64,000 nucleotides of DNA from Allolobophora icterica (lineage: Eukaryota; Annelida; Clitellata; Crassiclitellata; Lumbricidae), in the NCBI GenBank assembly GCA_963556255.1, contig OY744610.1, forward strand, positions 58,862,964 through 58,926,963, given 5' to 3'. Position numbers and translations under genes: made by a program. The number at the start of each line of letters is the position of its first letter. The first letter of the stretch is position 1. The notes under the pieces were generated by a model. It saw nothing but the letters and a program-made list of their open reading frames with translations, ran no database searches and had not been told where the DNA came from. Of this stretch, positions 1 through 17,710 are shown piece after piece.

Positions 1-1453
1 CAAAATCAGTAAATAACAATATCCAGCTGTCTTTATTGCACAGAATCATATCACTAGTACAACTGCCAAGATATTCAATAAGACTCGGGTAAGTGCAAGG
101 TAGGGAAAGGCACAATTTAACACAACAAAGTCACAGTCATTAACTTCACCTCCAACTATAGATTGTGCACAGTCTCCAACCTACCTTCCTAAACACATAA
201 AACAGTCTTAAAAACATAAGAAAACTACGTGTCTCACGTGTAACTGATTTACTACTTCAGTACTTGTCCAAGTACTTATCTGTCTGCGTCGGTGTTTGCA
301 AATCTTAAATAAAGGTAACTTATTAACTTACTTTTGCACACATTGACACCTACATTCAGACAGTAGCATGAAAGTATCTATGATACATATAAAAGCAAAT
401 ACAGATCACCTCTTAAAAGATCACCTCACAAAAATGTATACGTGATCTAAAAACGTTCGACACAGAGTGAGTACAGAATATAAGTTGACCTGAATCACAG
501 GAAACAGTATTGATGCAACCTACCTTCCCAAACATATAAAACGGTCTCATAAACGTCCGAAAACTTTGTTTATCACATGCAACTAAATACTGACTGTGCA
601 AGTACCTATCGGTCTCAATCTTACTTTGCAAAGCATAAATGAAACTTATGAACTTACAACCACATGCGTTGATAGAGCATGACCTTACCGCGTCGGGTAA
701 CTAGGTAGCGGTTGACTTTCAGCAATTTCTTATCTGTTTAGATTATCGTGCCAGCTTACCAAGAAAGGGATTCCATAGCCAACGAATCTATTACGCTTGA
801 ATAATTTTTGGACGTCCGTAAAAACACCCATCTTTGCGTAAACATCTCGCAAATGGTTTAAAACATCTGCGCTGTCTCAGCCACCAACACTTTTTCCACA
901 GAGGCGTGCGTAACTTTTATAGCGCTTTAATGATACACCAATGACAATAAATTTGTCTTAATATATATACCTCGCAGTTGAAGCTGTTTGAGTACCAGTG
1001 TAAAAAAATTACACAATGAGTAACGTTGCGATATGAAAAGTAATTGAACACGTAATTATAAAAATTTAGAGAAATATAAAGGCGCTATACAAATTATCGT
1101 CCTAGCAATTAGTACATCCGGTGCTTTAAATGTAGTTTGTTTTTATTATCGGATGGAGTTTTTTTTTCTCACAAATTCATTGAATTCTGTAAAATGTGAA
1201 TACATTGGAAGAATTGATATTGGGGTTCATTATTATTAATACGAGGCAATTTCATATGGAAAAGATATTTCTTTATCGATGAAAGTAGAGTACTTCCGGT
1301 GATAAATACCAATATTCCGTAGGGAGTCGACGGTCGGCTTTGGGCCAATTTTTGTGACCCGACAAACATTGAAATTAAAATGCCATGAGTGTCTGACTCC
1401 ATCCTGCTTGATCATTTGAAGGTTATAACCTACAGCAGAACTAAACGATAAAC
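1..1453. other. Upstream non-coding DNA with an imperfect duplication
   Basis: No gene is visible before the first exon at 1454. A stretch near 175-355 (beginning 'acctaccttcc') recurs diverged near 518-690, giving an old duplication with a period of about 340 bp. The promoter and 5' UTR of the C1orf198 homologue should lie in the last few hundred bases, but I see no clear TATA box or CpG-rich core. Confidence 0.5.
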
Positions 1454-6843
<5,390 letters not shown>

Positions 6844-7149
6844 TGCGAGCGGTTCGTTCCAGTCCACACGAGAACCTCAAGTCTTCAACCAGTTCTGGCA
6901 TTCTGAATGTCGTTCTAATACCTGTCGAGTGCAATACACCAACGTTCATTAGTTTCACGTGTAGCGAACTCTACTTCTTTGCTGTGTAGCTTGACTGGCA
7001 TTTATTAATTACGAGTTACTGAGTTAGTGGAGCTGTATAGTCATCTTTTCTATATCTGCTTTTACGCGTATTGTCAGATTGTACTGCACAGACTGTTCTT
7101 CCAGTTTGAATTCAGGTGACAATAAGTTTTAATGAAATGTCAGAGTAAG

Positions 7150-7480
7150 CTAAGGTGCGGTTGTTAATTCTCAGTTCCGTACTCCCACTCACTCACTGTC
7201 ATCTACCTCAGGCTCCTCTACTCATCACCCCACAGGCTTTCCACTCCAAATGGAAGACTTGCCTCTTCAAGAATTCCTACCCTAATCCATCTGATCCTCT
7301 GCCTTCCAGGCTTTCTCGACCTCATTGAAACCCGCCACAGCTGCTCTGGTCTCTCTGGCAACCAGACTTGGACCACCACTGGACATTAATCTCTGGACAA
7401 TCCCTCGGATATGATGCAGCACTCGTGAATAAGCTGGTGCTTTGCACTTGGCTTTAAGGTGGCGCTTTAGAAAATTGGGG
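7150..7480 (+). repeat. 3' end of a non-LTR retrotransposon family
   Basis: The sequence runs 'cattgaaacccgccacag ... gaataagctggtgctttgcac ... gtggcgcttta'. The same end recurs at 50010-50325 (orthologous), at 35390-35610, and in reverse near 41220-41335. No intact reading frame remains. Confidence 0.65.
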
Positions 7481-8659
7481 ATTATGATTATGACTTGTAA
7501 TCAAGTGCAGCTACTGTCTAAGATTATCTAAATATGTGTATACTGTATAGCTAATCTAATCTAATGACTTTGGTAGTGTCATTATCACATTGCTCAAAGC
7601 ATCAACCGATGATCTTTGAGGTAAGCCTGGTTGAAGTCTGTTGGGTTTATGTGGCCTTTAGCCAGACACTGACCTATCCTAGTAATGTAAATAGCCACAG
7701 TGAGTTTACAGTGACGTTGCACTCGAAATGGTCATTGTTGCACAATGTATGCTGAAGCCTCCTTATAACATGCTTAGTTATTATAGTTTAATTCTGATGT
7801 GACACTGTCATTGACTTAGATTACAGAATTTAATTCATCTGCATAAATGTGGCTTTGATATAGCACAAGCTTGTTGCAATTTAGCTACATGTTTTATCAC
7901 ATTTACTTTACACTAGCTTTACCGTTTTTTTTTAAGAAACGTTGAATCTAAAATTTAATTCACATTCATGGCTTGACCATAGTCTAACACCACGTCATTG
8001 TAACGTGGTAACTGATGCACCTCAGCGTAAAGATAGCATACTAAATAGCATGATACATGATGATCCAGTATGTAATTGTTACACGTGTGTGTGGACACCC
8101 TGAGCAGGCTAATTTCTGCTTTTACCAGAAATTACTGTTCAGAGTGTATGATAATTAAGTTTGTATTGTGTGCTTCAGCTTTGTACTGTCAAGAGGACAG
8201 GTCCAGGATTTAACAATACAAAGGATTGTGGGTGAAGAGATGCTGGGGTTTAGTAATAAAACAATTGGGCAAACTGTTACAGAGCCCTGCTTAAGGATCG
8301 AATATGCCTTTGTTGGACAGAATTCAAATAGGTGTATAAACATAGATGTTTTGTGACTCTCGTAGCGGCATAGTTTTGTTCTTCTAGATTTCCTTTTTAT
8401 GCCAAATGTTGTTAGGACTTCATAACTAACTGTAAGCTGATTGTTGTGATCAGTAAGGGCTATTTGGGTCTTTTTTATATGTCCATGTGCCACTGAGTTT
8501 CAGAAGGTTTATTTGAGTTCTCAAGGATATACTCATTGAAGCAGCTTCAAATTGGAAAATCATTCTGATGAAAAGGTTTTTTATGATGAATTTCAAACGA
8601 AACGTTCCAATAGTAGATAGTTGCTTATGCGCTTGAAAGCCATTTTGTTTGATACTGGT

Positions 8660-8745
8660 TTTCCGTCGTTAGGTCGAGAGCTCCTCTGACGAGTTTCTCT
8701 TGAAGAGGCGCTATATAAACCTGCAATTCCATTGCAATTATTCAT
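8660..8745 (+). repeat. Short L2/CR1-like LINE 3' end
   Basis: Contains 'gagctcctctgacgag ... gaggcgctatataaa', the terminal signature of the dispersed non-LTR family whose reverse-transcriptase tail is visible at 55 kb. The counterpart in the second copy is near 51490-51545. Confidence 0.6.
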
Positions 8746-9296
8746 TCCTTTTAGTTGATTATTTCAAAGCTAGAAATAAAAAACTTTAATGACAGGAATT
8801 GAATTCTCACAGTTTCCATTTAATATGGCAGCACCAATTTGAGTTGATATCTCTGCAGGTCCTCAATATTTATAGAATTCATTTAACATCTTAAATAGTT
8901 TTTTCCAACACCAGTGTAGTACAACAGTGGATCTCGCTCAGCATGATTCGCGGACCATGTGTGGTTCGCAAGCATGAATCCATGGGGGCCATGTCAAGAA
9001 ACTTTCCCACGACGTCATTCCCTGTATACAACATTTTTCTAACTGTGGTTATATACCAAACATGGATGAAGGACGTTTTACGAGATATCTCGCTGGTTGT
9101 CCTAACTTTTTTGTACTGTTATTTGATTATAGTTTGTTCTCGTCTATTTAATCGTGTGGCCATATCATTAGTTTTTACATTGAATTTGACTCGTGCATGT
9201 ATTTGCTTTTTGCTTTGTTTGTTAGGAGAAATGAATCAGTATCTCACACAATAGTTTTATTAAAGCTAATTGATTTTTTGCAGTTATGGTGTGTTG

Positions 9297-9350
9297 ACTA
9301 CCTGCCCGATATGCCAAGACTAAACAAACTGAAGTCGCTAACACTTCCTG
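9297..9350 (+). mobile_element. 3' fragment of the tRNA-derived SINE
   Basis: Only the 'gatatgccaagactaaac ... gaagtcgctaacacttc' tail is recognisable. The orthologous tail at 52155-52250 in the second copy is longer. Confidence 0.6.
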
Positions 9351-9474
9351 AATTCTTTTTGTTTTCTTTGAAATTAAAATCAGGGAATTAACTCTGTCGT
9401 TTAATTTAGGCGACTCTGGTCCTTGCATCTGTTGAGGTACGGTTGGCTGGTGGCCATTTAACTTTGTTTAGGTT

Positions 9475-9540
9475 GCACAAAGAGCACCTCTGTTTAGTCT
9501 TGCCCATTGGCCGGCACTATATAAATGTTCAATGACAATT
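9475..9540 (+). repeat. Short L2/CR1-like LINE 3' end
   Basis: Shows 'gagcacctctgtttagtcttgc' and then 'ggcactatataaatgttc', a degraded copy of the family terminus. Counterpart near 52355-52420. Confidence 0.6.
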
Positions 9541-10219
9541 ACATCAACACCAGTTTACCAGTTGTTGGCAGTGAATGCATTGGTATATCAGCTTAACAAC
9601 CTTCGAGAGGCCTTGTAAGAGTACTGTATTAGTGGCTGGAAACATAGAGGTTTTCAATAGGCGCTACATAAATGTCTAGAAACACGGAGGCCTTCAAAAA
9701 AGGGGCTATATAATTATCTAGGTACGTAAACACTTAAATGATGTAATTCTTTGTGCATGCATGACTTTTTTAATGTGTGTCTTTTTGGAGATTCAGTTTA
9801 CCCAGTTATGTTTTCGTTGAGTTGACCGATTATTCGTTTACGTCCAGTTTTTGTTGTACTAAATGTGATAAATGTTCATCTGGTGGTCATCGTAATCCTG
9901 CTGTAATATGCGTAATCCTGCTGTAATATGCGTAAGAATGTAACCTTGATAATCACCTCAGTACTTGCCAAATTACTTTATTGTTTATCGTGTGTACCAG
10001 TTATTAATATCACAGTGTGTTAGTGGATGTTCAGCTTTCTTATAGAATTTGTTATATATGTGTTAGATTAACGCAATTAAATTTAATTGTTTTCAATCAG
10101 TTTGATTTTTAATTGTCGAATAGTCTTATAGTATCAGAACGAAATGGATTGTTGAGAACAGGCGGGTAGGCTGGTTTTAAGTTCTCAAATCAGGACAGAT
10201 TTTGGCAAGGACATCTATG

Positions 10220-10505
10220 GGTGGGGTGCAGGATAGTGTAGTGGTTAGCCTGCTGAACTGTCAACAGAGAGGTAGGAGGTTCAAATCCCCAACAAGACAG
10301 AAATTTGTTTCGAGATTTCTACTCCACCTGCACCCCTACCCAGTTGTGCTGTAATGAGTACACTGACCATAGACTGTTGATGGGAAGATGAGACGGCAAG
10401 GGAGAGGACTAGCTACCCGCCCACGTATGCCGAGGCTATGGAAATTAAGTGGCTAACACTTCACACTCTCTCAGGCTAGCTTTAGAGACTGCTTTTCTTC
10501 TTTTA
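10220..10505 (+). mobile_element. tRNA-derived SINE, near full length
   Basis: The A box (TAGTGTAGTGG) and B box (GGTTCAAATCC) are both intact. In the second copy only the 3' part survives (52715-52875), so the two copies differ by a deletion here. Confidence 0.88.
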
Positions 10506-10697
10506 TGGGCCGTAAATAACAGGAGCAATGGACGATTTTGCCCAGAAGGGATATGTTGTCGAACTTGCACACAGGGGATCAATGAGGGAGCATCTTGTAG
10601 TAAGTCCTGTCTTATTATTATTGTTTTTATTATTAATTATTATTATTTCAAATCTGTTTTATTTGCGGAATTTTAAATGAATGTTGTGGCCCAAGTT

Positions 10698-10932
10698 CAT
10701 GGGCGGCGATCCCGGGGGTCGAGGGGGACAAGACCCCGCACCTTTAAGAGTGGGGGACACACCATACATTTGTCCCACAACTTTTGAAGATACACCAAAA
10801 AAGGTCAAAATAATTTTCTTCACGCGTGAACATTTTTTACTTCTATTTGAGCAGATCAGTTCAAAACTCTTTTGACCAATCAGTTCTAAATTCTCCCCCC
10901 CCCCCTCTTGTCAAACAAGATCAACGCCGGTG
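10698..10932. mobile_element. hAT-type MITE with 8-bp target duplication, only in first copy
   Basis: The 235-bp element is flanked by the perfect direct repeat CCCAAGTT at 10690-10697 and 10933-10940. Its ends are weak inverted repeats around GGCG...GATC. The corresponding place in the second copy (about 53018-53025, 'ctcaagtg') is empty, which supports insertion after the copies diverged. Confidence 0.75.
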
Positions 10933-11298
10933 CCCAAGTTTGTAGGTTTAAAGCCCCGCCCATCTGTACCTGCCTTGAGAATTCATTTACCCGTGACGAG
11001 CTTTTGTGGCATGTCCACTGAACCATGCCGGTCACGTCATTCGGTTAAGGGCTGTCTCTTTTAAACCGTTCAACTTGAGTAAATAATATCACACAGGCTT
11101 GGATCTTGGGGTCCATAGGCCTAGGCTGTAGGGACCTTAAATTCAGTTCTAGGTCTAAAGTAATAGGGCTTTACAGTCAATTCTATTGTTAGGCTTTTAA
11201 CGCCTTGAATTCATTCTTAGGTCTAGGCTATTAGCATTCCTCCTCTCCTGCCACGATATACGACCCATATTCCCATATCGGTATGTACATAGCCATAC

Positions 11299-11575
11299 GA
11301 AGAAGAGCAGTCCCTTGAGCTATCCCTGTGGCAGCCATGGGTATGAAGTGCTAGCGACTTCATTTACTTAGCCTCGGCATATGGGTGCTGATGGCCAGTA
11401 CTCTCCCTCACCGTCTTATCTTCCCAACGACAGTGTACTCATCATAGCTGAGTTGGCAAGAGGGTCAGGTGGAGCAGAAATCTCGAACCAAATTTCTGTC
11501 CTGGCAGGGATTTGAATTCCCGACCTCTCGATTGACAGTCCAGCACGCTAACCACTACACTATCGACCATGGGTC
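11299..11575 (-). mobile_element. tRNA-derived SINE, minus strand
   Basis: A complete copy in reverse, with the tRNA-like head at the right end ('ggatttgaattcccgacc' is the B-box complement) and the tail 'gaagaagagcagtccc' at the left. Shared with the second copy at 53406-53689. Confidence 0.88.
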
Positions 11576-11977
11576 CAATCTAATGTAGGCTAATATCCTT
11601 TCTTATCTCTCTCGCCGATCCAGTCCTTAACACAGTCCAGAGCGTTCTGGTTATCAGTCACTTTGATCTTTGTATCTCATCTGAACCGAACCTATCGACT
11701 TTTTACAATAAGCAAAATTAAAGTGAACGAATTCGTTAGCAGTCGATAGCTTAGCGACTGATTTCGACTTGAGGGCTTCGCGGCGGTTCCAGGGACTAGC
11801 TGGAAGGGACCGGTGAGCTGGCCCAAATACAACTGGACCCGGACTTTGAAGGTCGATCTTTTTCTGCTGAACTTCGGGGTAAACAAAGCTTGCGCACGAG
11901 CTCCGGACCTCGGGACCTCTGGCAGAGTCGCTGGAAACGGCAAAGTTCCAGAGTGAGGCACACCGCTCAGCGCTCAA

Positions 11978-11978
<1 letters not shown>

Positions 11979-12011
<33 letters not shown>

Positions 12012-12150
12012 TTGTTGATGATGATGATGATGACGACGACGACGATGATGATGATGATGATGATGATGACGACGACGATGATGACGATGATGATGACGAT
12101 GATGATTGATCATGTCGATGACGATTGATAATGATGATGATGATGATTTA
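11979..12150. repeat. (GAT)n/(GAC)n microsatellite
   Basis: An interrupted trinucleotide tract. The equivalent in the second copy (54112-54300) is longer. Confidence 0.95.
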
Positions 12151-12159
12151 TGCTGCTGC

Positions 12160-12750
12160 TGCTGCCACTGGCGTAAACTTGTCCACAATATTTTTTCCTT
12201 TGGATGTCGACGGCTTTGATGCCATAATATGGCTTAAATAGCCCGCAACATAAGGTTTTGTCATTTTGTCTAAACACCTTTAAATCACTGTTTCCGAAGC
12301 TATTTGGGTTTAATTTTGCTTTAACGTTCGCTTCGTCAGTATGAGAATTGTAGAAAAAAGACTGGGGGGTTAGACCTTGATTCATGTGGAGTCTGGGTGT
12401 GCATTGAAGGCTTAACCATGGTGTCCTAAGAAAGACTGGGGGTTCAACCCCCAACCCCCGACAATTCTCGCCCTGCGCTTAGTAACTTCACAGAGCCCTC
12501 GTACGATTATATCATGAGAACGATGAGAACTGCTCAAAATAATATTACACACCTCTTTTAAGGGTTATATACTCGCCCTATAAGTAACATCAGGAGAGCG
12601 TTAATTACTTTACGTTCAGCGTTACCATTCATTGGGTTTTCACAAGATCTTGGGTTTTTAATTGGGACCTGAGAAATGGAGTTTTTCCTAGAGACCTTGG
12701 CTTTTTGGCTTGGGTTTTCTTGTTTTTATCGAAACCATATTTTTCGACGA
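12160..12750. repeat. Segment present only in the first copy, with satellite modules A and B
   Basis: Between matching flanks the first copy has about 590 bp containing module B ('tgtcgacggctttgatgcc') and module A ('cacacctcttttaagggt ... cgccctataagt'). The second copy has neither here. It instead carries a 1.5-kb inverted-repeat element (54473-56012). Confidence 0.65.
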
Positions 12751-13639
12751 CGACGACGACGATGATGATGATGATGAAGATGGCGGGGCAACTGGCGACG
12801 GGGGATCATGGCAAGTAAGTTCGGACTGGAAGAGGGCAAACCTACAACAAATCACAGCTCGGGTAATGGACGGTATGGACCTATACGGCTCTCTGGGTAC
12901 ATCGGCTTCTGCACGCCGCCAAATCAGACTCATTGGCACCACAGCATTATGGACCAAACAGCAGTTTCGTCCCAAGTGGAACGAGAGCGTAGGACAAGTG
13001 CAAATTTGGCAATTGTCCCAATGTCCTCTGGATCCATCGATTCTAAACCACGCTCACTGGCCTCTGGGCATAGTACTACGGACCAAGTAACAGCCTTGTT
13101 ACTAAGGCCGACGTTAGGCCTACTGACCGATTGTTTGCCAACCACCGTCCTGTAACAATTGGTGTCATGTAGGGCCTACTACAGGCTCGATGTTCGACAA
13201 CTTTATCAGACAATGTTATAAGACAATGTTATCTGGGCACTCAGGCAGCGCCTTGCATAAGGACCTCTACATGCAGAATACCAATGAATAGTTGTACCTC
13301 TTGACACGTATGGAACCGGTCGGTCATCTCTTAGTGTGCATATCAACGTATCGTTCTTCTGCTGGTAGTATCAGACCGGTGGTATCACGTGATTTTTCTC
13401 AAGTAGGTCTAACTCGGCCATCTTGGCAAGTTGGCCACCGTCTCTTAGGGGACAGACAGACATACAGGCAGACAGACAGACAGACAGACGGACAGTGACG
13501 CATTAATTAGCCTAAATGTACAGGTTTTCAATAGCGACCGTATGGCCTCGTCTGTGCTCATTTTCAATGAACAGATCGGGTTAGAATCTTCACCACCGCT
13601 GCCTGTTTGACTGATGGTGGCTTATGTCTTAGGAACGGT

Positions 13640-14600
13640 GGTTCTTAGGTTCGAAGTAATTAGACACCTCTTTTAAGTTTTATGTTCGCTCTATAAGTCT
13701 ATAAAGAAGGCGACGTTAATCATGTCGGTTAAATAAGGGTCCTGTATTACAAAATAATGAGGTAATTTCTGCATTCGTGTTGGTAAAGTAGCTAGAGCTG
13801 CATTACATCATAGAGGCAGTGAGAACTGTAACAAAATAATTAGACACCTCTTTTAAGGATGATATTCGCACTATAAGTAAAATTAGCCGCAAAATTCTAT
13901 ATTGTTCAAAAAGAAATTGGTATTATGGTTAGAGTTGTATTATGTCATAGGAGCGGTGAGAGCTGCTCAAAATAATTTCTGTCGATGCAAATGGCCTTTG
14001 CTGCCGTATGATAAGATGTCATTAGAACGTTTTCATATTTTCCTATGAATATCGCAGTTGCGTTAATTTTTACATTATTAAATCGATTTAATGCGCCTCT
14101 GAGTAGGCTTCCTGAAGATGCGCTATATAAATTATCAGAATGAATCAATAATCGTACACAATTTTTTCATTTGGACTTCGACGACTTTTGATGCCATAAG
14201 ACGTCGTTAAACTCTTGGATCCATCCAAATATACCCGCAATATTAGGCTTTGTTTAAACACCTTTAAATCACTGTTCCAGAGGCTATATGAATTTAGTTT
14301 TCGCTTAAACGTTCACTTGCATCAGTTGCATGTACTCGTATGTCAGGAAGGGACAGGAACATTACTGCTTTGTTATAGGCCTATAGAGAACAATGAGAAC
14401 TGTTCAAAATAATTACACAGCTCTTTTAGGTGCGATATCCGCCCTATAAGTAAAATCAAAAGATCAATTATTATAGCTATATTACGCCAAAGGAACGGAG
14501 AGAACTGTTCAAAATAATTTCTGTCGACGTCAACGGCCTTTGTTGCCATAAGATGTCGACTTAAACTCTGGATCAATCCATCCGACCAACATCCATAGTA
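13640..14600. repeat. Modular satellite (modules A and B)
   Basis: Alternating degenerate copies of module A ('gagaactgt..aaataattagac' + 'acctcttttaagttttat ... ctataagt') and module B ('tctgtcgacgtcaacggcc' + 'tttgttgccataagatgtcg' + 'ttaaactctggatccatcc'). Monomers are roughly 130-200 bp apart. Conserved in the second copy at 56900-57850. Confidence 0.8.
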
Positions 14601-14616
14601 TACGAATTCTCTAAAC

Positions 14617-15147
14617 CAGCGGTTCTCAACCTGTGGGTCGCGACCCCCACGGGGGTCGCCTTATGATTTGCCAGGGGTCGGGTGGAACCTGCAGAAATTT
14701 GGATTGCGAAACTCCATAACTTTTATAATTATAATTGAAATAATATTGTTGGCTTTCTGTGGCTTTGTTTTCTTCCGAAATCTGAAGTAATGTAAAAACT
14801 TTAAATTTAGGAGCTGTCATTGAAATTTGTAACTCATAATTGTACAGTCATAGTACAAAACACAATGAATATTAAACTTCAAGTAAACATTTCCATTACT
14901 AAATTTTACTTTTAAAATTTTCAAAACTATTACCAACAAAAATTACAAATTGTTTTGTTGATTAATGATTTATAATGTATGTTGTGCATGGATTATCAAA
15001 TGGTGAGAAGTGAAATGCACCATAATGGTAGCAAAACTGCTGTCAAGGAGGGGGGTGGGTAACCCACTCAATTTTATTGTTGGGGGTCACCACAACTTTG
15101 GATATATCATCAAGGGGTCGCAGCACTAAAAAGGTTGAGAACCGCTG
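14617..15147. mobile_element. Non-autonomous hAT transposon with 8-bp TSD and empty site in second copy
   Basis: A 531-bp element with 16-bp terminal inverted repeats (CAGCGGTTCTCAACCT) and subterminal 'gggtcgcgacccc'-type sequence, flanked by perfect CTCTAAAC duplications (14609-14616 and 15148-15155). The second copy has a single CTCTAAAC at 57871-57878 with no element. The ends resemble the SPIN/Charlie-type hAT family known from many animals. No transposase frame is present. Confidence 0.93.
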
Positions 15148-15936
15148 CTCTAAACAATGTAGCTAAGCGGGCCTATTACTATGCTCGACGCTCTCTCGTG
15201 GTGCTTAGTTGGCAGCGGTTTGCAGTGGCTTCAACGTCAAAGCCTCTAGTCTATTCCTATTGAAAAAGATGGTTAGTTGCTCTTTAACTAACTCTGTCAT
15301 AGCAAAGATGAATAGCTCGCCCTCCTCCATTCGACAGACCTTGGACTGGCACTACTACAGGTCGGGTAGTGGCGGAGTTCAACTGATAAAGATATCACCG
15401 TCTAGCTTATATAAGAAGTCGTTGATATATTAGCCGATAGACCAGCTGTAGGCTGTAGCTATACTCGATGACAGTATCAAGCTCTATGGAAAATTACCCG
15501 TAGCCTTGAACGGCCGACGTCGGGCAGTGCTCCTAGCTAAGGTCCGCTCCTAGCCAAGGCCCGCATTTGCAGAACGAGGTATAAGAACACCTCTACTACC
15601 GACGTTGAGGTCTCCATAGTTCGGAGATTTGAAACATTGCATCATGCGGTGGAGTTCAGAGCCCTCTGTAGCTTACCCGTCTTTAACCTCTTGTAAAAAA
15701 AATACAGGCCACAATAGTATACGGGGTCGTTCTCCAGCGTTTGGCTTCGCTTAATTGAGGAAGGCTCTGCAGCTTGCTCAAGGATGTGCTCTAGATAGAC
15801 AGTGTGCGATGAACGGGGTCTGGATTATTGGATGGTGGCCCAAAAGTGTTAGCATCTCTTTCATTCCAGGCCAATGATTAACACATGTAATCTTTTATGA
15901 CTATGATGATGACGGCGATGATAATGATGACTATCA

Positions 15937-16232
15937 GAAGAAGAAGAGCAGTCATTTAAGCTATCCCGAGAGGCAGCCACGGGTATGAAGTGTTAGCGAC
16001 TTCATTTTCTTAGCTTCGGCATAGATGAGGACGGGTGCACACCAGTTATCTCCCTCTCCGTGTGATCTTCCCACCGACAGTGTACGGTCAATGTACTCAT
16101 TGTAACAGAATTGGCTAGAGGGTGCAGGTGATGCAGAAATCTTGAAATTATTTTCTGCCCTGGAGAGGATTTGAACCTCCGACCTCTCGGTTGCAAAGCC
16201 AGCAAGCTAACAACTAGGCAATCGCGCACCCT
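15937..16232 (-). mobile_element. tRNA-derived SINE, minus strand
   Basis: A complete reverse copy ending in 'gaagaagaagagcagtc' at the left and the tRNA-like head at the right ('gatttgaacctccgacc'). Shared with the second copy at 58640-58941. Confidence 0.88.
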
Positions 16233-16238
16233 GCCTAG

Positions 16239-16462
16239 AATGATGATAATTTATGTCATGATGACGACGACAAATGATGATGACTATGATGACTACAAAA
16301 ACGATGATACTGATAACTATGATGACGACGACGACAATGACTATGACGATGATGACGACTATGATGATGATGATGACGATGATGATGATGACGACTATGA
16401 TGATGATGATGATGACGACGATGATGATGATGATGACGACTATGATGATGATGATGACGACT

Positions 16463-16508
<46 letters not shown>

Positions 16509-16523
16509 CGATGATGACGATGG
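16239..16523. repeat. (GAT/GAC)n trinucleotide tract
   Basis: About 285 bp of GAY triplets with 'gactatgat' phrases. Apparent poly-Asp, poly-Met and poly-His frames here are repeat artefacts. The counterpart at 58955-59135 is about 100 bp shorter. Confidence 0.95.
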
Positions 16524-16734
16524 CAACGAACGTCTAAGTGCATAGCAGACCTTGAGACAGAGGTGTGGTTACAGTGAGATAACACATGATATGAGGATAG
16601 CCTTCTTACTATGTGACTCTAGACCAAACTGGATGGCATTCAACACCAAGCATATGCCTATAACTCTATAACATAATGGTATTTCAGAGCTAGAAAAACC
16701 TAGTTATGCTTCCAGAACAATAAGAATTCATGAA

Positions 16735-17300
16735 GAGGCACAAACAGTTTATTACGTAAACAGAATTCAAACTGTGAACATAAAACTTCAATTCTAAACT
16801 TACATTATATAAATAGAGTCTAAATCTGACCAAAGTCTAAGCGTCTATTTACATCATGAAAGAATTCAAACTCTAAGCTTTTCTTAGCACAAATAGAAGT
16901 CAAATTCTGATCCTTCAAAGTTTAATACCATATCAGCAGAATTGGTATTCAAATTCTGATCCTCTATTTACAGAGAACAGAATTCAAGTTCTGCTTCTAT
17001 ATTTGCATACATAAATTTGCATAAACAGAATTCAAACTCTGAGCCAATATTGGCATAGTTATACAGAATTCAAATTATGATCTTTTATTGGCATAAAAAG
17101 TGTTCAGTTGTTAATATAATCCGACACCTGCAAAAACAGAATTCAAATTCTTATCCTAGAATTACATAAGCACGACTCAAATTCTGGTCCTTAACTGGCA
17201 CAAACAGAATTAAAACGCTTATCCTATATTTGTATAAATTGAATTAAAATTCGGATCCTATATTAGCACAGACAGAATTTAAATTCTGAGCCTATGTTCA
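16735..17300. repeat. Degenerate tandem array of an EcoRI-site palindrome
   Basis: About a dozen irregularly spaced copies of a motif close to CAGAATTCAAATTCTG, an inverted repeat, usually followed by 'atcctatatttgcataa'. Shared with the second copy at 59335-60000. Confidence 0.75.
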
Positions 17301-17425
17301 CTGCTACACAAAAGTGTTAGCTCCGCGGAGCGCAACAGCAGTCCATGTAAATGTACAATATTATCACAATATTCGCTTTTGACTTAAGTTCCATAAAATC
17401 CTCTCAGCGCTCGATGGTTCCCAAG

Positions 17426-17710
17426 TCATGTACCACTAAAGAGTATGGTAATGACGATAAATACCGAGGAGGACACAGATGCAAATAAGTAAGTACCAAC
17501 AAGCACAAACTTTGAGAATGAAACCAAATACGATCTATGGCGACGTGAAACCTTAAATCCAGAGGTAAGTAACTCAAAAAAGTAGATGTTTGCCTTCTTA
17601 GCAAGGTGCAATTTTGTTGGGGCAAGTTTCAGACTATCTCCATTTGAATTTCACTGCAGCCCAAAGATCATCCCCATTTCTGCATTGGCGAATTCAGGGA
17701 ATGGCCTTCC
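17426..17710 (-). pseudogene. Degraded reading frame downstream of kinase
   Basis: The minus strand reads a hydrophobic C-terminus (TYLFASVSSSVFIVITILF) preceded by KANIYFFELLTSGFKVS. Upstream, a 9-bp difference from the second copy leaves a stop codon after GMIFGLQ. In the second copy the same frame is open for 109 residues (60130-60459). I do not recognise the protein. It may be a pseudogene piece or non-coding DNA. Confidence 0.25.

Noticed and set aside
9297..9350. Possible exon-like conserved stretch
   Set aside because: It matches the 3' body of the SINE rather than a protein-coding exon.
12710..13155. Overlapping + frames of 115-126 residues
   Set aside because: The equivalent second-copy sequence (56040-56430) breaks both frames, and they start in a GAC/GAT repeat.
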